NCBI GenBank assembly: GCA_021730905.1
Contig: JAKFYK010000091.1
Coordinates: 1-36,956, forward strand
Source: Betaproteobacteria bacterium
Lineage (GTDB): Bacteria > Pseudomonadota > Gammaproteobacteria > Burkholderiales > SG8-41
DNA: 36,956 nucleotides
Reading direction: 5' to 3'
Of this stretch, positions 7,554 to 14,613 are shown piece by piece. The translations under genes and the position numbers were made by a program. Each line of letters opens with the position of its first letter. Position 1 is the first letter of the stretch. The notes beneath the pieces are model-generated. The model was not told the DNA's origin and did no database searches. It was given only the letters and a program-made list of their open reading frames with translations.

Positions 7554-8360
7554 CTATGCCGTAGCCCAGTTTATGGTGTTGCGCAGCAACGCAACGAATG
7601 CGTCAGTTTCCCACGCTCCTCGAACTATGAGCGGCTGCGAGTCTGCGGCGTCGGCGCTTCGGCCCGCACGGGACGCGGGGTTGTGGCAATGACCGAGAGC
7701 AAAATAGGTCACACCACCTTTGCCGACCTCGCGCGTATAGCCGAGCACACGAGTCCTGCCATCGGGTTGCAGGGAAGTATCCGTGGGATACAAGGTTCCG
7801 ATGCTGGGTGAAACAGCGCCCGGTCCATAGTCCGCGGTAAGCAATATCCGCGTTGAGCGTGGATCTTGAAGCTCGATGAAGTAAGGTTCGTCCTCGACCT
7901 CGAAAGACCGGTCCAGTCCCCGGGTGAGAGGGTGGCCGCTGTCGCTCACATCAACGCGAAACTTGCACAGCGGCGGATGGGTCAGGAAGAAGCTTCCGAG
8001 GAGGGCGTGATGTTCGGTCTTGACGGTACGGCGCTGGCGCACCCCTTCCACCTTTTCGGCGCGACCGCCGCTGGTGCCGTGTAAACCCAGCCAGTGGCCG
8101 CCCGCCGAGAGCCACGCCCGAATAGCGTGGCATTGTGCGGCGTCCGGATGGGGGCCGGCCACGTAGGTGATCAGTAGGCGTGAGACCGGCAGCCATTTCT
8201 CAATATCCAGGAAGTCATTGGCGACCGACGCCTGAACATCCTGTTCGGCCAGCAGCCCCAGCAGCCGCAAGCGGGCATAGTCGTGGTCGTGGCCGGCGCT
8301 TGAACCGGGTGGAAAACCGCCCGCAATGAGATGCGCTCTGTGGAATTTTTTCTCCGTCAT
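7554..8360 (-). CDS. ThuA-like domain protein
   Basis: The 268-residue product has the layout of ThuA/trehalose-utilisation-like proteins, which share a class I glutamine amidotransferase-like fold: an N-terminal strand and GHDHDYARLRLLGLL segment, VSRLLITYVAG, a WLSAGGHWLGLHGTSGG turn at the position of the family's conserved GGG-G-H motif, HPL near residue 140 and a C-terminal VTYFALGHCHN. There is no signal peptide. Family members occur in sugar utilisation clusters, but nothing next to this gene supports such a role here, so the function is open. Confidence 0.85.
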   Translation of the reverse strand: MTEKKFHRAHLIAGGFPPGSSAGHDHDYARLRLLGLLAEQDVQASVANDFLDIEKWLPVSRLLITYVAGPHPDAAQCHAIRAWLSAGGHWLGLHGTSGGRAEKVEGVRQRRTVKTEHHALLGSFFLTHPPLCKFRVDVSDSGHPLTRGLDRSFEVEDEPYFIELQDPRSTRILLTADYGPGAVSPSIGTLYPTDTSLQPDGRTRVLGYTREVGKGGVTYFALGHCHNPASRAGRSADAADSQPLIVRGAWETDAFVALLRNTINWATA

Positions 8361-8587
8361 TGAATTATCTCACTCGCTGTTCGGTGCCTGCAAAAGGCCA
8401 GTTTGAATTGTATACCCGCAAAGCGCATAAGCGATCCGCATAAGGGGCAAAATGTTCTGCCGCGAGGTGGGCATAGCGCCTGACAAGTCAGTGTAATGTC
8501 TATTTTTGCGAAGTAAAATGGAGTCACCCGATGAAAATCAGAGTGCCTGATTTTTCGATGTAAACTGCCAAGCCACTTTTGACGTGA
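8361..8587. promoter_or_regulatory. Divergent intergenic region with CGCATAAG direct repeats
   Basis: This gap separates the leftward ThuA gene and the rightward aminotransferase, so it must carry both promoters. CGCATAAG occurs twice (about 8422-8429 and 8436-8443), 14 bases apart, which could be a regulator site. No strong -35/-10 pair could be chosen. Confidence 0.3.
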
Positions 8588-9793
8588 ATGCCTATGTCCT
8601 TCTACTCTTCCAAGCTTGATCGCATCAAGATTTCACCCAGCACGGTCGCCGCACAGCGAGCGCGCGAACTGCGCGCAAAAGGACACGACATCATCGCACT
8701 CACGACCGGCGAGCCTGATTTTGAGACGCCGCCGCATGTCAAACGCGCGGTCGTTGAGGCGCTGGCGCGCAACGAAACCAGGTATCCGCCTATCGACGGC
8801 ATACCCGAACTAAAGGAAGCTGCGCGGCACAAGTTCAAACGCGAGAACGGACTTGACTACATGTCCGATCAAATCATGGTCGGCACTGGCAGCAAGCAAA
8901 TACTCTTCAACGCGCTGATGGCGACTATCGGCCCAGGTGACGAAGCGATCATTCCTGCGCCGTACTGGATTTCCTATCTCGACATGGTGCTGGTTTCCGA
9001 TGGCGTTCCGGTCGAGGTGCATTGCGGGCCCGAGAACGGCTTCAAATTGACACCGCAACAACTGGAAGCTGCGATCACGCCGTGCACCAAGTGGCTGTTG
9101 CTTAATTCGCCCAACAATCCGACCGGCGCGGTGTACTCTCGTGGCGAATTGCGCGGGCTGGCTGATGTACTGTTGCGCCATCCGCACGTGTGGGTTTTGA
9201 CCGACGATATCTACGAACATCTATGCTTTGATGGCATCGAATTCACGACCATTGCGCAAGTGGAACCTGCGTTGTGCCACAGGACCCTGACGGTTAACGG
9301 CGTTTCCAAGGCCTACGCAATGATGGGATTCCGGCTCGGCTATGCCGGCGGCCCCAAGGAGTTGATACGCAACATTGTCAAGCTGCAGTCTCAAAGCACG
9401 GCAGGTGTGAGTTCCATCAGTCAATGGGCAGCAGTCGAGGCGTTGAATGGCCCGCAGGAATTCATCCCGGAACGCACGGCTTCGTTTCAGAAACGACGCG
9501 ACCGAGTGCTGGAGATGTTCAAGGACATTCCCGGATTGCAGCCGACCCGTCCGCAAGGTGCGTTCTACATGTTTGTGCGTTGCGGTGATCTTTTCGGCCG
9601 GACGACACCTAAAGGGATGGCGCTAGCCAAAGAGCAGGATGTGGTTATGCATTTGCTGGATCACGGTGTCGCGGTAGTTCTGGGTGCGGCCTACGGCATG
9701 TCGCCGTACTTCCGTATGTCGATAGCCGCCGACATGAAGACACTTGAACAAGCTTTCCTTCGCATTCGGCGGGCGGTTGGGGAACTGATATAG
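8588..9793 (+). CDS. Class I pyridoxal-phosphate aminotransferase (aspartate/prephenate type)
   Basis: The 401-residue protein is a complete fold-type I aminotransferase of the Ib aspartate aminotransferase group. Motifs are LTTGEPDFETPPHV near the N-terminus, the substrate segment NETRYPPIDGIPELKEA, the cofactor segment LLNSPNNPTGAVYS, the Schiff-base lysine K241 in NGVSKAYAMMGFRLGY, and the carboxylate-binding arginine R376 in PYFRMS. It should transfer amino groups between aspartate or a related amino acid and 2-oxoacids; prephenate activity is possible in this group. It starts at ATG 8588, with a second in-frame ATG six bases later. It is a single gene. Confidence 0.93.
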   Translation: MPMSFYSSKLDRIKISPSTVAAQRARELRAKGHDIIALTTGEPDFETPPHVKRAVVEALARNETRYPPIDGIPELKEAARHKFKRENGLDYMSDQIMVGTGSKQILFNALMATIGPGDEAIIPAPYWISYLDMVLVSDGVPVEVHCGPENGFKLTPQQLEAAITPCTKWLLLNSPNNPTGAVYSRGELRGLADVLLRHPHVWVLTDDIYEHLCFDGIEFTTIAQVEPALCHRTLTVNGVSKAYAMMGFRLGYAGGPKELIRNIVKLQSQSTAGVSSISQWAAVEALNGPQEFIPERTASFQKRRDRVLEMFKDIPGLQPTRPQGAFYMFVRCGDLFGRTTPKGMALAKEQDVVMHLLDHGVAVVLGAAYGMSPYFRMSIAADMKTLEQAFLRIRRAVGELI

Positions 9794-10265
9794 CTAAGCC
9801 GTTCCCGTTCTTTACCATCTGCTCGCAAAGTCAATAACAAGAGCAATGACCTGTCATACCCGTTGTGGCGGGTGTCAGCAGCAATTGCTAAAGGTAGCGA
9901 CATGCGGGAACGAGCTTCTGGCTTAAGGCTTACTGTTCACCCGCATGGCACTTGGTGATTCATCCTATTGTAAGGATATCCCCTACATTGATTGTCAGGC
10001 AATGCCCGATGGTGGTTATTGCGCCCCCTTGGTAACGTTATAAACAGGAGCATGTGCTCCGATCGCATGGGGGTTGTTGGGGGCGCAAGTTCTGCAGAGA
10101 CTTCAGCGCTTGGCCTCAAGGTTAGGGGAGGAGGCGATGCGGTATCTCAAGAGTGCGGTCTGCAAGCCCCGATCCGAACTGTGATGAGAGCTTGAGGCTG
10201 GGCGGCAATGGATCAGCCGCTTGTGGCGCAAGCCGAGTTTCTTTAATTCTAAAAAGGAGAAGACT
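9794..10265. other. 472-base intergenic region upstream of the repeat-tailed protein
   Basis: No convincing gene is seen. Short frames here (for example 9992-10195) have no recognisable features. A near-palindrome TGTAAGGATATCCCCTACA occupies 9969-9987 and a larger foldable structure follows at 10019-10088. The last bases hold AAAAAGGAGAAG, the ribosome-binding site for the gene at 10266. The region may therefore be a regulated promoter plus a long structured leader. Confidence 0.5.
10019..10088. other. Foldable leader structure
   Basis: TTGCGCCCCC (10019-10028) is exactly complementary to GGGGGCGCAA (10079-10088). The 50-base interior contains a small hairpin GGAGC/GCTCC at 10047-10060. There is no T-run after it, so it is not a simple terminator. 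It matches no riboswitch class I know. Confidence 0.4.
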
Positions 10266-11108
10266 ATGCAACCGAGACTGACCACAAAACCCGTGGATGA
10301 AGTGATCTCCGCAATTCAAATGCTCAATCTGGAGTCAGTGAAGCTCAGAGTGATGGATCCCGAACTGGGAGAAGGCTGGACGCGCGACTACGCCGAAAGC
10401 GTCGAGGCCGCGTATAAGAGGTATCTCGTGATGCAGGTGAAGTACCCGGATGATGCCGGAGATATTCTCCTGAGCAAGGACGTGGACGAGTTCTGGCACA
10501 CGCACATTCTGCAGACGATCAAGTACTCTGATGATTGTGAAATGGTTTTTGGTGCTTATTTGCATCATACCCCACACGTCGGCGAACGCAGTCAGGCGCT
10601 CATGGAAAAAAGGGTAAGACTGGCAGAAAAAACCCGACAGCTGTATGAACTGGAATTCGGTGGCTCGCAACATGCCGCTACAGCTTGGTCTGGGGCTGCT
10701 TACTCGACTACTAATGCAGCGATGTCGAGTTCGGAGATTCGCGCAGATCATGCGGCGATGTCGAGTTCAGAGATTCGTGTAGATCGTGCAGCGATGTCGA
10801 GCTCGGAAATTCGTGCAGGTCGCGCTGCGATGTCGAGTTCAGAGATTCGTGCAGATCGTGCGGCGATGTCGAGTTCAGAGATTCGTGCAGATCGTGCGGC
10901 GATGTCGAGTTCGGAGATTCGCGCAGATCGTGCGGCGATGTCGAGTTCGGAGATTCGTGCAGATCGTGCGGCGATGTCGAGTTCGGAGATTCGCGCAGAT
11001 CGTGCGGCGATGTCGAGTTCGGAGATTCGCGCAGATCGTGCGGCGATGTCGAGTTCGGAGATTCGCGTGGGCCGAGCAATAGTGACTGATGTGGCTATGC
11101 GGATATAG
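10266..11108 (+). CDS. GRDP-like (DUF1399) protein with C-terminal 12-residue tandem repeats
   Basis: The start is ATG at 10266, preceded by AAAAAGGAGAAG; an upstream extension in frame lacks such a site. The 280-residue product has two parts. Residues 1-135 resemble the glycine-rich domain-containing protein-like (GRDP/DUF1399) family, with the hallmark KDVDEFWHTHILQT (residues 71-84), then DDC (89-91), FGAYLHHTPH (95-104). The histidines may form a metal or substrate site, but the family has no defined biochemical function. Residues 153-272 are ten uninterrupted copies of MSSSEIRADRAA, after which a short VTDVAMRI tail ends the protein. There is no signal peptide or membrane segment. The gene is followed by a terminator and then by the signalling genes. 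Alternative readings are a repetitive structural tail or a multi-core peptide precursor; neither is proven. Confidence 0.88.
   Translation: MQPRLTTKPVDEVISAIQMLNLESVKLRVMDPELGEGWTRDYAESVEAAYKRYLVMQVKYPDDAGDILLSKDVDEFWHTHILQTIKYSDDCEMVFGAYLHHTPHVGERSQALMEKRVRLAEKTRQLYELEFGGSQHAATAWSGAAYSTTNAAMSSSEIRADHAAMSSSEIRVDRAAMSSSEIRAGRAAMSSSEIRADRAAMSSSEIRADRAAMSSSEIRADRAAMSSSEIRADRAAMSSSEIRADRAAMSSSEIRADRAAMSSSEIRVGRAIVTDVAMRI
10722..11081 (+). repeat. Ten contiguous 36-bp repeats encoding MSSSEIRADRAA
   Basis: Units start at 10722, 10758, 10794, 10830, 10866, 10902, 10938, 10974, 11010 and 11046, exactly 36 bases apart with no spacers. MSSSEIR is invariant in all ten although the DNA differs (TCG/TCA, AGT/AGC, GAG/GAA, CGC/CGT). 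Amino acid changes occur only in the last five positions: Ala/Val, Asp/Gly, Arg/His, and the terminal AI in unit 10. Units 4 and 5 are identical, as are 6, 8 and 9, indicating recent duplication. Because the unit is a multiple of three and lacks stops, several other frames are open across it. Confidence 0.97.
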
Positions 11109-11502
11109 AACGTGCCGGTATGGATCGCGACAGCCAGAGCTAGAATATTAAATATATCTGCAACTGATATAAGGCAACAATATTGCATGGACTAGCCACG
11201 CAAAGTATGCACCTCTGGTTGCGCGACTTTACTGCATGTCGGTTCCCGCGTGATAAGTTCAAGAACGTAATGCAGTCCGCCTCGCGGACACCACACTGAA
11301 AGCATACGTTCCTTTCTCTGCATGGAGATAGTTGCGTTGAAGGCTGGAGCAATCCAGCTTTTTTTTGCGCCGCTGGCAGCGATAAGTGGAATTGACTATT
11401 TAATGTCTGATCGATTATTGCATAATTGGAAAATGACTTCAAAGTGCGATCGGGATTGCTTCAAGAACTAAGGGAATAAATCGGAAGACAAAGACGGAAA
11501 TA
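11109..11502. other. 394-base intergenic region before the CHASE kinase
   Basis: No gene is supported. It contains a hairpin GTCCGC/GCGGAC around 11277-11291 and a rho-independent terminator at 11341-11366, then an AT-rich stretch (11390-11500) that probably holds the promoter of the kinase gene. The kinase start has only a weak GGA-type ribosome-binding site. Confidence 0.5.
11341..11366 (+). terminator. Rho-independent terminator
   Basis: GCTGGA (11343-11348) and TCCAGC (11353-11358) form a stem around a GCAA tetraloop, extended by weak pairs at the base, and are followed by eight T residues. It separates the repeat-protein transcript from the kinase operon. Confidence 0.88.
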
Positions 11503-13698
11503 ATGACGATGATCTTCGATCGTGAGAATCGAGCGCCATTACGGTCGGTCGTCCTCTCTTTGTTAGTGTTACTCCTCGGCTTTCCGGCCTCCTGGTTCTT
11601 ATTTGTGTTCGTCGAAGATTCAGTTGAACGTGTCGCTAGACTGGGGTTTGAGCGAGAAGCAAATGCGGCAAATGGCATCATTGAAGATCGCCTCCAATCC
11701 TATACCCATGTCCTGTATGCGTTACGAGCACTATTTGCTAGCGAAGAATCAGTTGGTCGGCTTCGATTTCACCGCTTCGTCGAAACGCTTGATATAAAGC
11801 ATCGTTATCCTGGTTTCATTTCCCTAAACTACGCGGCTTATGTTCCGGCGCACGACAGGAAGCGATTCGAAGAGTCGGTGCGTACCGACACCAGTCTTGT
11901 CCGGAACGGCTATCCCAATTTTGCAATCAAACCGCCCGGAGAGCGCTCTGAATATTTCGTGATCGCTTATCTCGAGCCGATGGCCGGATATGAGTTCGCG
12001 TTCGGTCTTGATCTGGGGGCAAATCCGATGGCTGCGAATCCGGGAAAGGTGGCAGCTACAGTACGTGAACAGCGGGACACTGGAAATCTAATTTCTTCTG
12101 CCCAGCCACTTCGCGTAAAGCGAGAGAAGGACGCCATTTACCTGGCGATGCGGCTCGCGGTGTATAGGGAAAAGATGTCATTGGATACGGTCGAGCAGCG
12201 ACGTAAGGCCTATCTCGGCTCGGTCGGTGCTGGTTTCGATGTTGAAAGCCTGGTGAGGTCGGCCCTTAGTGAGGAAATGCTGCGCTCCATACGGCTTAGA
12301 ATCTTTGATGCCGGGCCTGCTGCCCGGAATCACGATTCGAATTCCCCAGAGAATAAACGATTGCTATTTGATAGCAATCCATCGACCAAGCAAGCTCTCG
12401 CCCAGTCTGCGATAAATGAATCCACATCCACTTTCACTCACGTGGTCCCAGTTGAGATTGCTAGCCGACAATGGAAATTTGAATATAGCGCTCCAAGAAG
12501 CGTCGTCATAAGCGGCGCCAGTAAATTGTTACCGCTAGTGATGTTGGGTGGAGGGCTAGTGACCAGTTTGCTTATTTTTGGCATGGTCTATATTTTGGCG
12601 ACTTCGCGCAGTCGGGCAATCGCAATCGCCAATGACATCACTCAAGTCCTGCGTGAAAGCGAAAGCAGTCTCGCCGAAGCGCAGCAGATGGCACATTTGG
12701 GCAACTGGACTGTTGATCCCTCAACTTGGAACATGACATTGTCCGCCGAAATCTATCAAATCTTCGGACAGCAACCGCGATCAACGTTTATTACCTTTGC
12801 CGAGTTTCTGCAAAAGATAAGTGACGATGACCGTGTAGTGGTCGATCAGGCATTGCGTCATTCGATCGAAGCCGTGAAGGATTGTGATATAGAACACCGC
12901 ATTTGCCCGACAGACGGCAAAGTACGGTGGGTGCATACTATCGCCCATCCGACGCGGGCCAACCGTCTGGGTCTTGTACCGGGTACCATGATGGATATCA
13001 CTGATCGAAAGCGGGCGGAGTTGGAATTGCAATCCTCTCACGAGCAACTCCAGGCGCTCTCCAGAAGTCTGGTTGACATACAGGAAGCCGAGCGCAGGCG
13101 GTTTTCCGCTGAGTTACACGACGTGGTCGGCCAGAATCTTACCGCGCTGAGCATTAATCTCGATATTATCAGGACACAGTACGCAGGTGATACAAATCAG
13201 CCGCTCCAGATGCGGCTTGATGATTCTGCCGCACTTCTCCGATCGACGACGGCGGCCATAGAAAACGTGATGTCGGAACTCCGCCCACCGATGCTCGACG
13301 ATTACGGATTGATGCCTGCGTTGGAGTGGTATGCGAGACAATTCTCCGATCGTACCGGTGTTCATGTGGAGGTCCATGGCGATGAGCAGATGGATCGGCT
13401 GACAGCGGTAGCCGAGATTGCGCTTTTCAGGGTCGCGCAGGAGGCACTCAACAATGTCGCAAAGCACGCACGCGCCACGCGCGTGGATATAAGGCTGGAA
13501 CGCGGAAATTCGCAGTACGTGATGTCTGTGGCCGACGACGGCTTGGGGTTCAATACTATGCCGCTTTCAACTCCATGGCGAAGACCCGGTTTGGGCATGA
13601 TAACAATGCGGGAACGTATACAGGCGATCGGCGGCACTCTGGAAGTCGAAGGCACACAGGGACACGGTACGAAAATAGTGCTACGGGTGCCATGCTGA
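11503..13698 (+). CDS. Membrane histidine kinase: CHASE, PAS, HisKA_3, HATPase
   Basis: The 731-residue protein has a first membrane segment at about residues 14-38, a large periplasmic CHASE domain (about 60-330, with HRYPGFISLNYAAYV and EPMAGYEFAFGLDL), a second membrane segment at about 345-367, a PAS domain with PAC (about 395-505, ending MDITDRKRAELE), and a NarL-family kinase core. The phospho-accepting histidine is H539 in SAELHDVVGQNLTAL; the ATPase part shows VAQEALNNVAKHA, DDGLGF and RPGLGMITMRERI. CHASE domains sense small extracellular ligands. The stop is one base before the downstream NarL-type regulator, its obvious partner. Confidence 0.95.
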   Translation: MTMIFDRENRAPLRSVVLSLLVLLLGFPASWFLFVFVEDSVERVARLGFEREANAANGIIEDRLQSYTHVLYALRALFASEESVGRLRFHRFVETLDIKHRYPGFISLNYAAYVPAHDRKRFEESVRTDTSLVRNGYPNFAIKPPGERSEYFVIAYLEPMAGYEFAFGLDLGANPMAANPGKVAATVREQRDTGNLISSAQPLRVKREKDAIYLAMRLAVYREKMSLDTVEQRRKAYLGSVGAGFDVESLVRSALSEEMLRSIRLRIFDAGPAARNHDSNSPENKRLLFDSNPSTKQALAQSAINESTSTFTHVVPVEIASRQWKFEYSAPRSVVISGASKLLPLVMLGGGLVTSLLIFGMVYILATSRSRAIAIANDITQVLRESESSLAEAQQMAHLGNWTVDPSTWNMTLSAEIYQIFGQQPRSTFITFAEFLQKISDDDRVVVDQALRHSIEAVKDCDIEHRICPTDGKVRWVHTIAHPTRANRLGLVPGTMMDITDRKRAELELQSSHEQLQALSRSLVDIQEAERRRFSAELHDVVGQNLTALSINLDIIRTQYAGDTNQPLQMRLDDSAALLRSTTAAIENVMSELRPPMLDDYGLMPALEWYARQFSDRTGVHVEVHGDEQMDRLTAVAEIALFRVAQEALNNVAKHARATRVDIRLERGNSQYVMSVADDGLGFNTMPLSTPWRRPGLGMITMRERIQAIGGTLEVEGTQGHGTKIVLRVPC

Positions 13699-13699
13699 T

Positions 13700-14344
13700 A
13701 TGACCATCAAGGTTTTAATTGCAGATGACCATGATGTCGTAGCGGAAGGGCTGCGCTTTGTGGTCGAAGCGCAGCCGGACATGGAAGTCACTGCCTGTGT
13801 GCAGGACAGCCGCGAGGCGGTTCGCCGCTCGATAGAAGCGTGTCCGGATGTGGTCTTGATAGACCACGCAATGCCGGAATTGAACGGCACTGAAGCGACC
13901 AGGATGATTCGCAGTCGATGTCCGAATACTCGTGTCATAGTAGTTTCCATGTACTCCAATCAGATCCACGTCCTGCGAGCGCTTCAGGCTGGCGCGAACG
14001 GGTATGTGGTCAAGAAGTCCGCTGCGAAAGAGATTGTCGTGGCAATAAGGGCAGTCCATAACGGCGGCCGTTATCTCAGTGCCGAACTTCTGGATATCGT
14101 AATCGACCAGGTTGTGCGTAAAGTGGCCGCGGACGATCCGCTGAAACGCCTGAGTTCTCGCGAGCGGCAGGTATTGCAAATGCTGGCTGAAGGGCACTCC
14201 ACTTCGGCTATTGCCATTGCGCTTACACTTTCGCCGAAGACTGTGGAAACGTACCGCACCCGGTTGATGGACAAGCTCGAAATCCACGATTTGGCCCATC
14301 TCATCAAGTTCGCGGTTCAGCAGGGAATTACGCCTCTCGATTAG
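13700..14344 (+). CDS. NarL/FixJ-family response regulator
   Basis: The 214-residue protein has an N-terminal receiver domain with the acidic pair D9/D10, the phospho-acceptor D55 in VVLIDHAMPE, and K108-type lysine in GYVVKKSA. A C-terminal LuxR-type helix-turn-helix follows (LSSRERQVLQMLAEGHSTSAIAIALTLSPKTVETYRTRLMDKLE). It is translationally adjacent to the CHASE kinase, so it should be phosphorylated by it and bind DNA. Its targets are unknown; the flanking intergenic palindromes at 14417-14439 and 9969-9987 are candidates. Confidence 0.96.
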   Translation: MTIKVLIADDHDVVAEGLRFVVEAQPDMEVTACVQDSREAVRRSIEACPDVVLIDHAMPELNGTEATRMIRSRCPNTRVIVVSMYSNQIHVLRALQAGANGYVVKKSAAKEIVVAIRAVHNGGRYLSAELLDIVIDQVVRKVAADDPLKRLSSRERQVLQMLAEGHSTSAIAIALTLSPKTVETYRTRLMDKLEIHDLAHLIKFAVQQGITPLD

Positions 14345-14416
14345 GCGCTATCGCAGGTAATTGTCGGGAAAATCCTGACTCGGATTGTCGGCGACGCCCG
14401 ACAGCATTCACCCCCC

Positions 14417-14439
14417 ACCTTTAGTTAGAGTCTAAAGGT
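14417..14439. promoter_or_regulatory. Inverted repeat ACCTTTAG-N7-CTAAAGGT upstream of the TonB receptor
   Basis: Perfect 8-base arms (14417-14424 and 14432-14439) flank a 7-base centre, in the 269-base gap between the NarL-type regulator and the TonB receptor gene. It is followed by TTAAAAAACA and no T-run, so it reads as an operator candidate better than a terminator. The remainder of the gap has no gene, and I could not match it to a cobalamin or other riboswitch. Confidence 0.45.
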
Positions 14440-14613
14440 CTTAAAAAACAATGAGGTAAGGTAACTGGCGGTCACGGCTACTGCCGGAGGCGAGGGCCGG
14501 GAATGTAGATTTGTTTGTCCTGACGGTACGTTGCACTGGATCCGCGATTAGGTTTTCTCTGTGTGCAAGTCCGCGGGCGAGGCTCGCCGAGCTGCCGGCA
14601 TAAAAGGTGACGT

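Noticed and set aside
10221..10265. Upstream extension of the repeat-tailed protein
   Set aside because: The ATG at 10266 has a strong AAGGAG site which itself lies inside the extension, so the upstream start is unlikely.
10722..11081. The 36-base periodic repeats as a CRISPR array
   Set aside because: The repeats are directly contiguous with no spacers, keep a single reading frame and are part of a protein with its own ribosome-binding site; no cas genes are present.
10711..11188. Open frames in other registers and on the minus strand across the repeat
   Set aside because: A 36-base unit without stops leaves several frames open automatically; these have no ribosome-binding sites or family features.
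14345..14613. Cobalamin or other riboswitch ahead of the TonB receptor
   Set aside because: The region has hairpins and GC-rich stretches but no B12-box-like or other conserved riboswitch core that I can identify.
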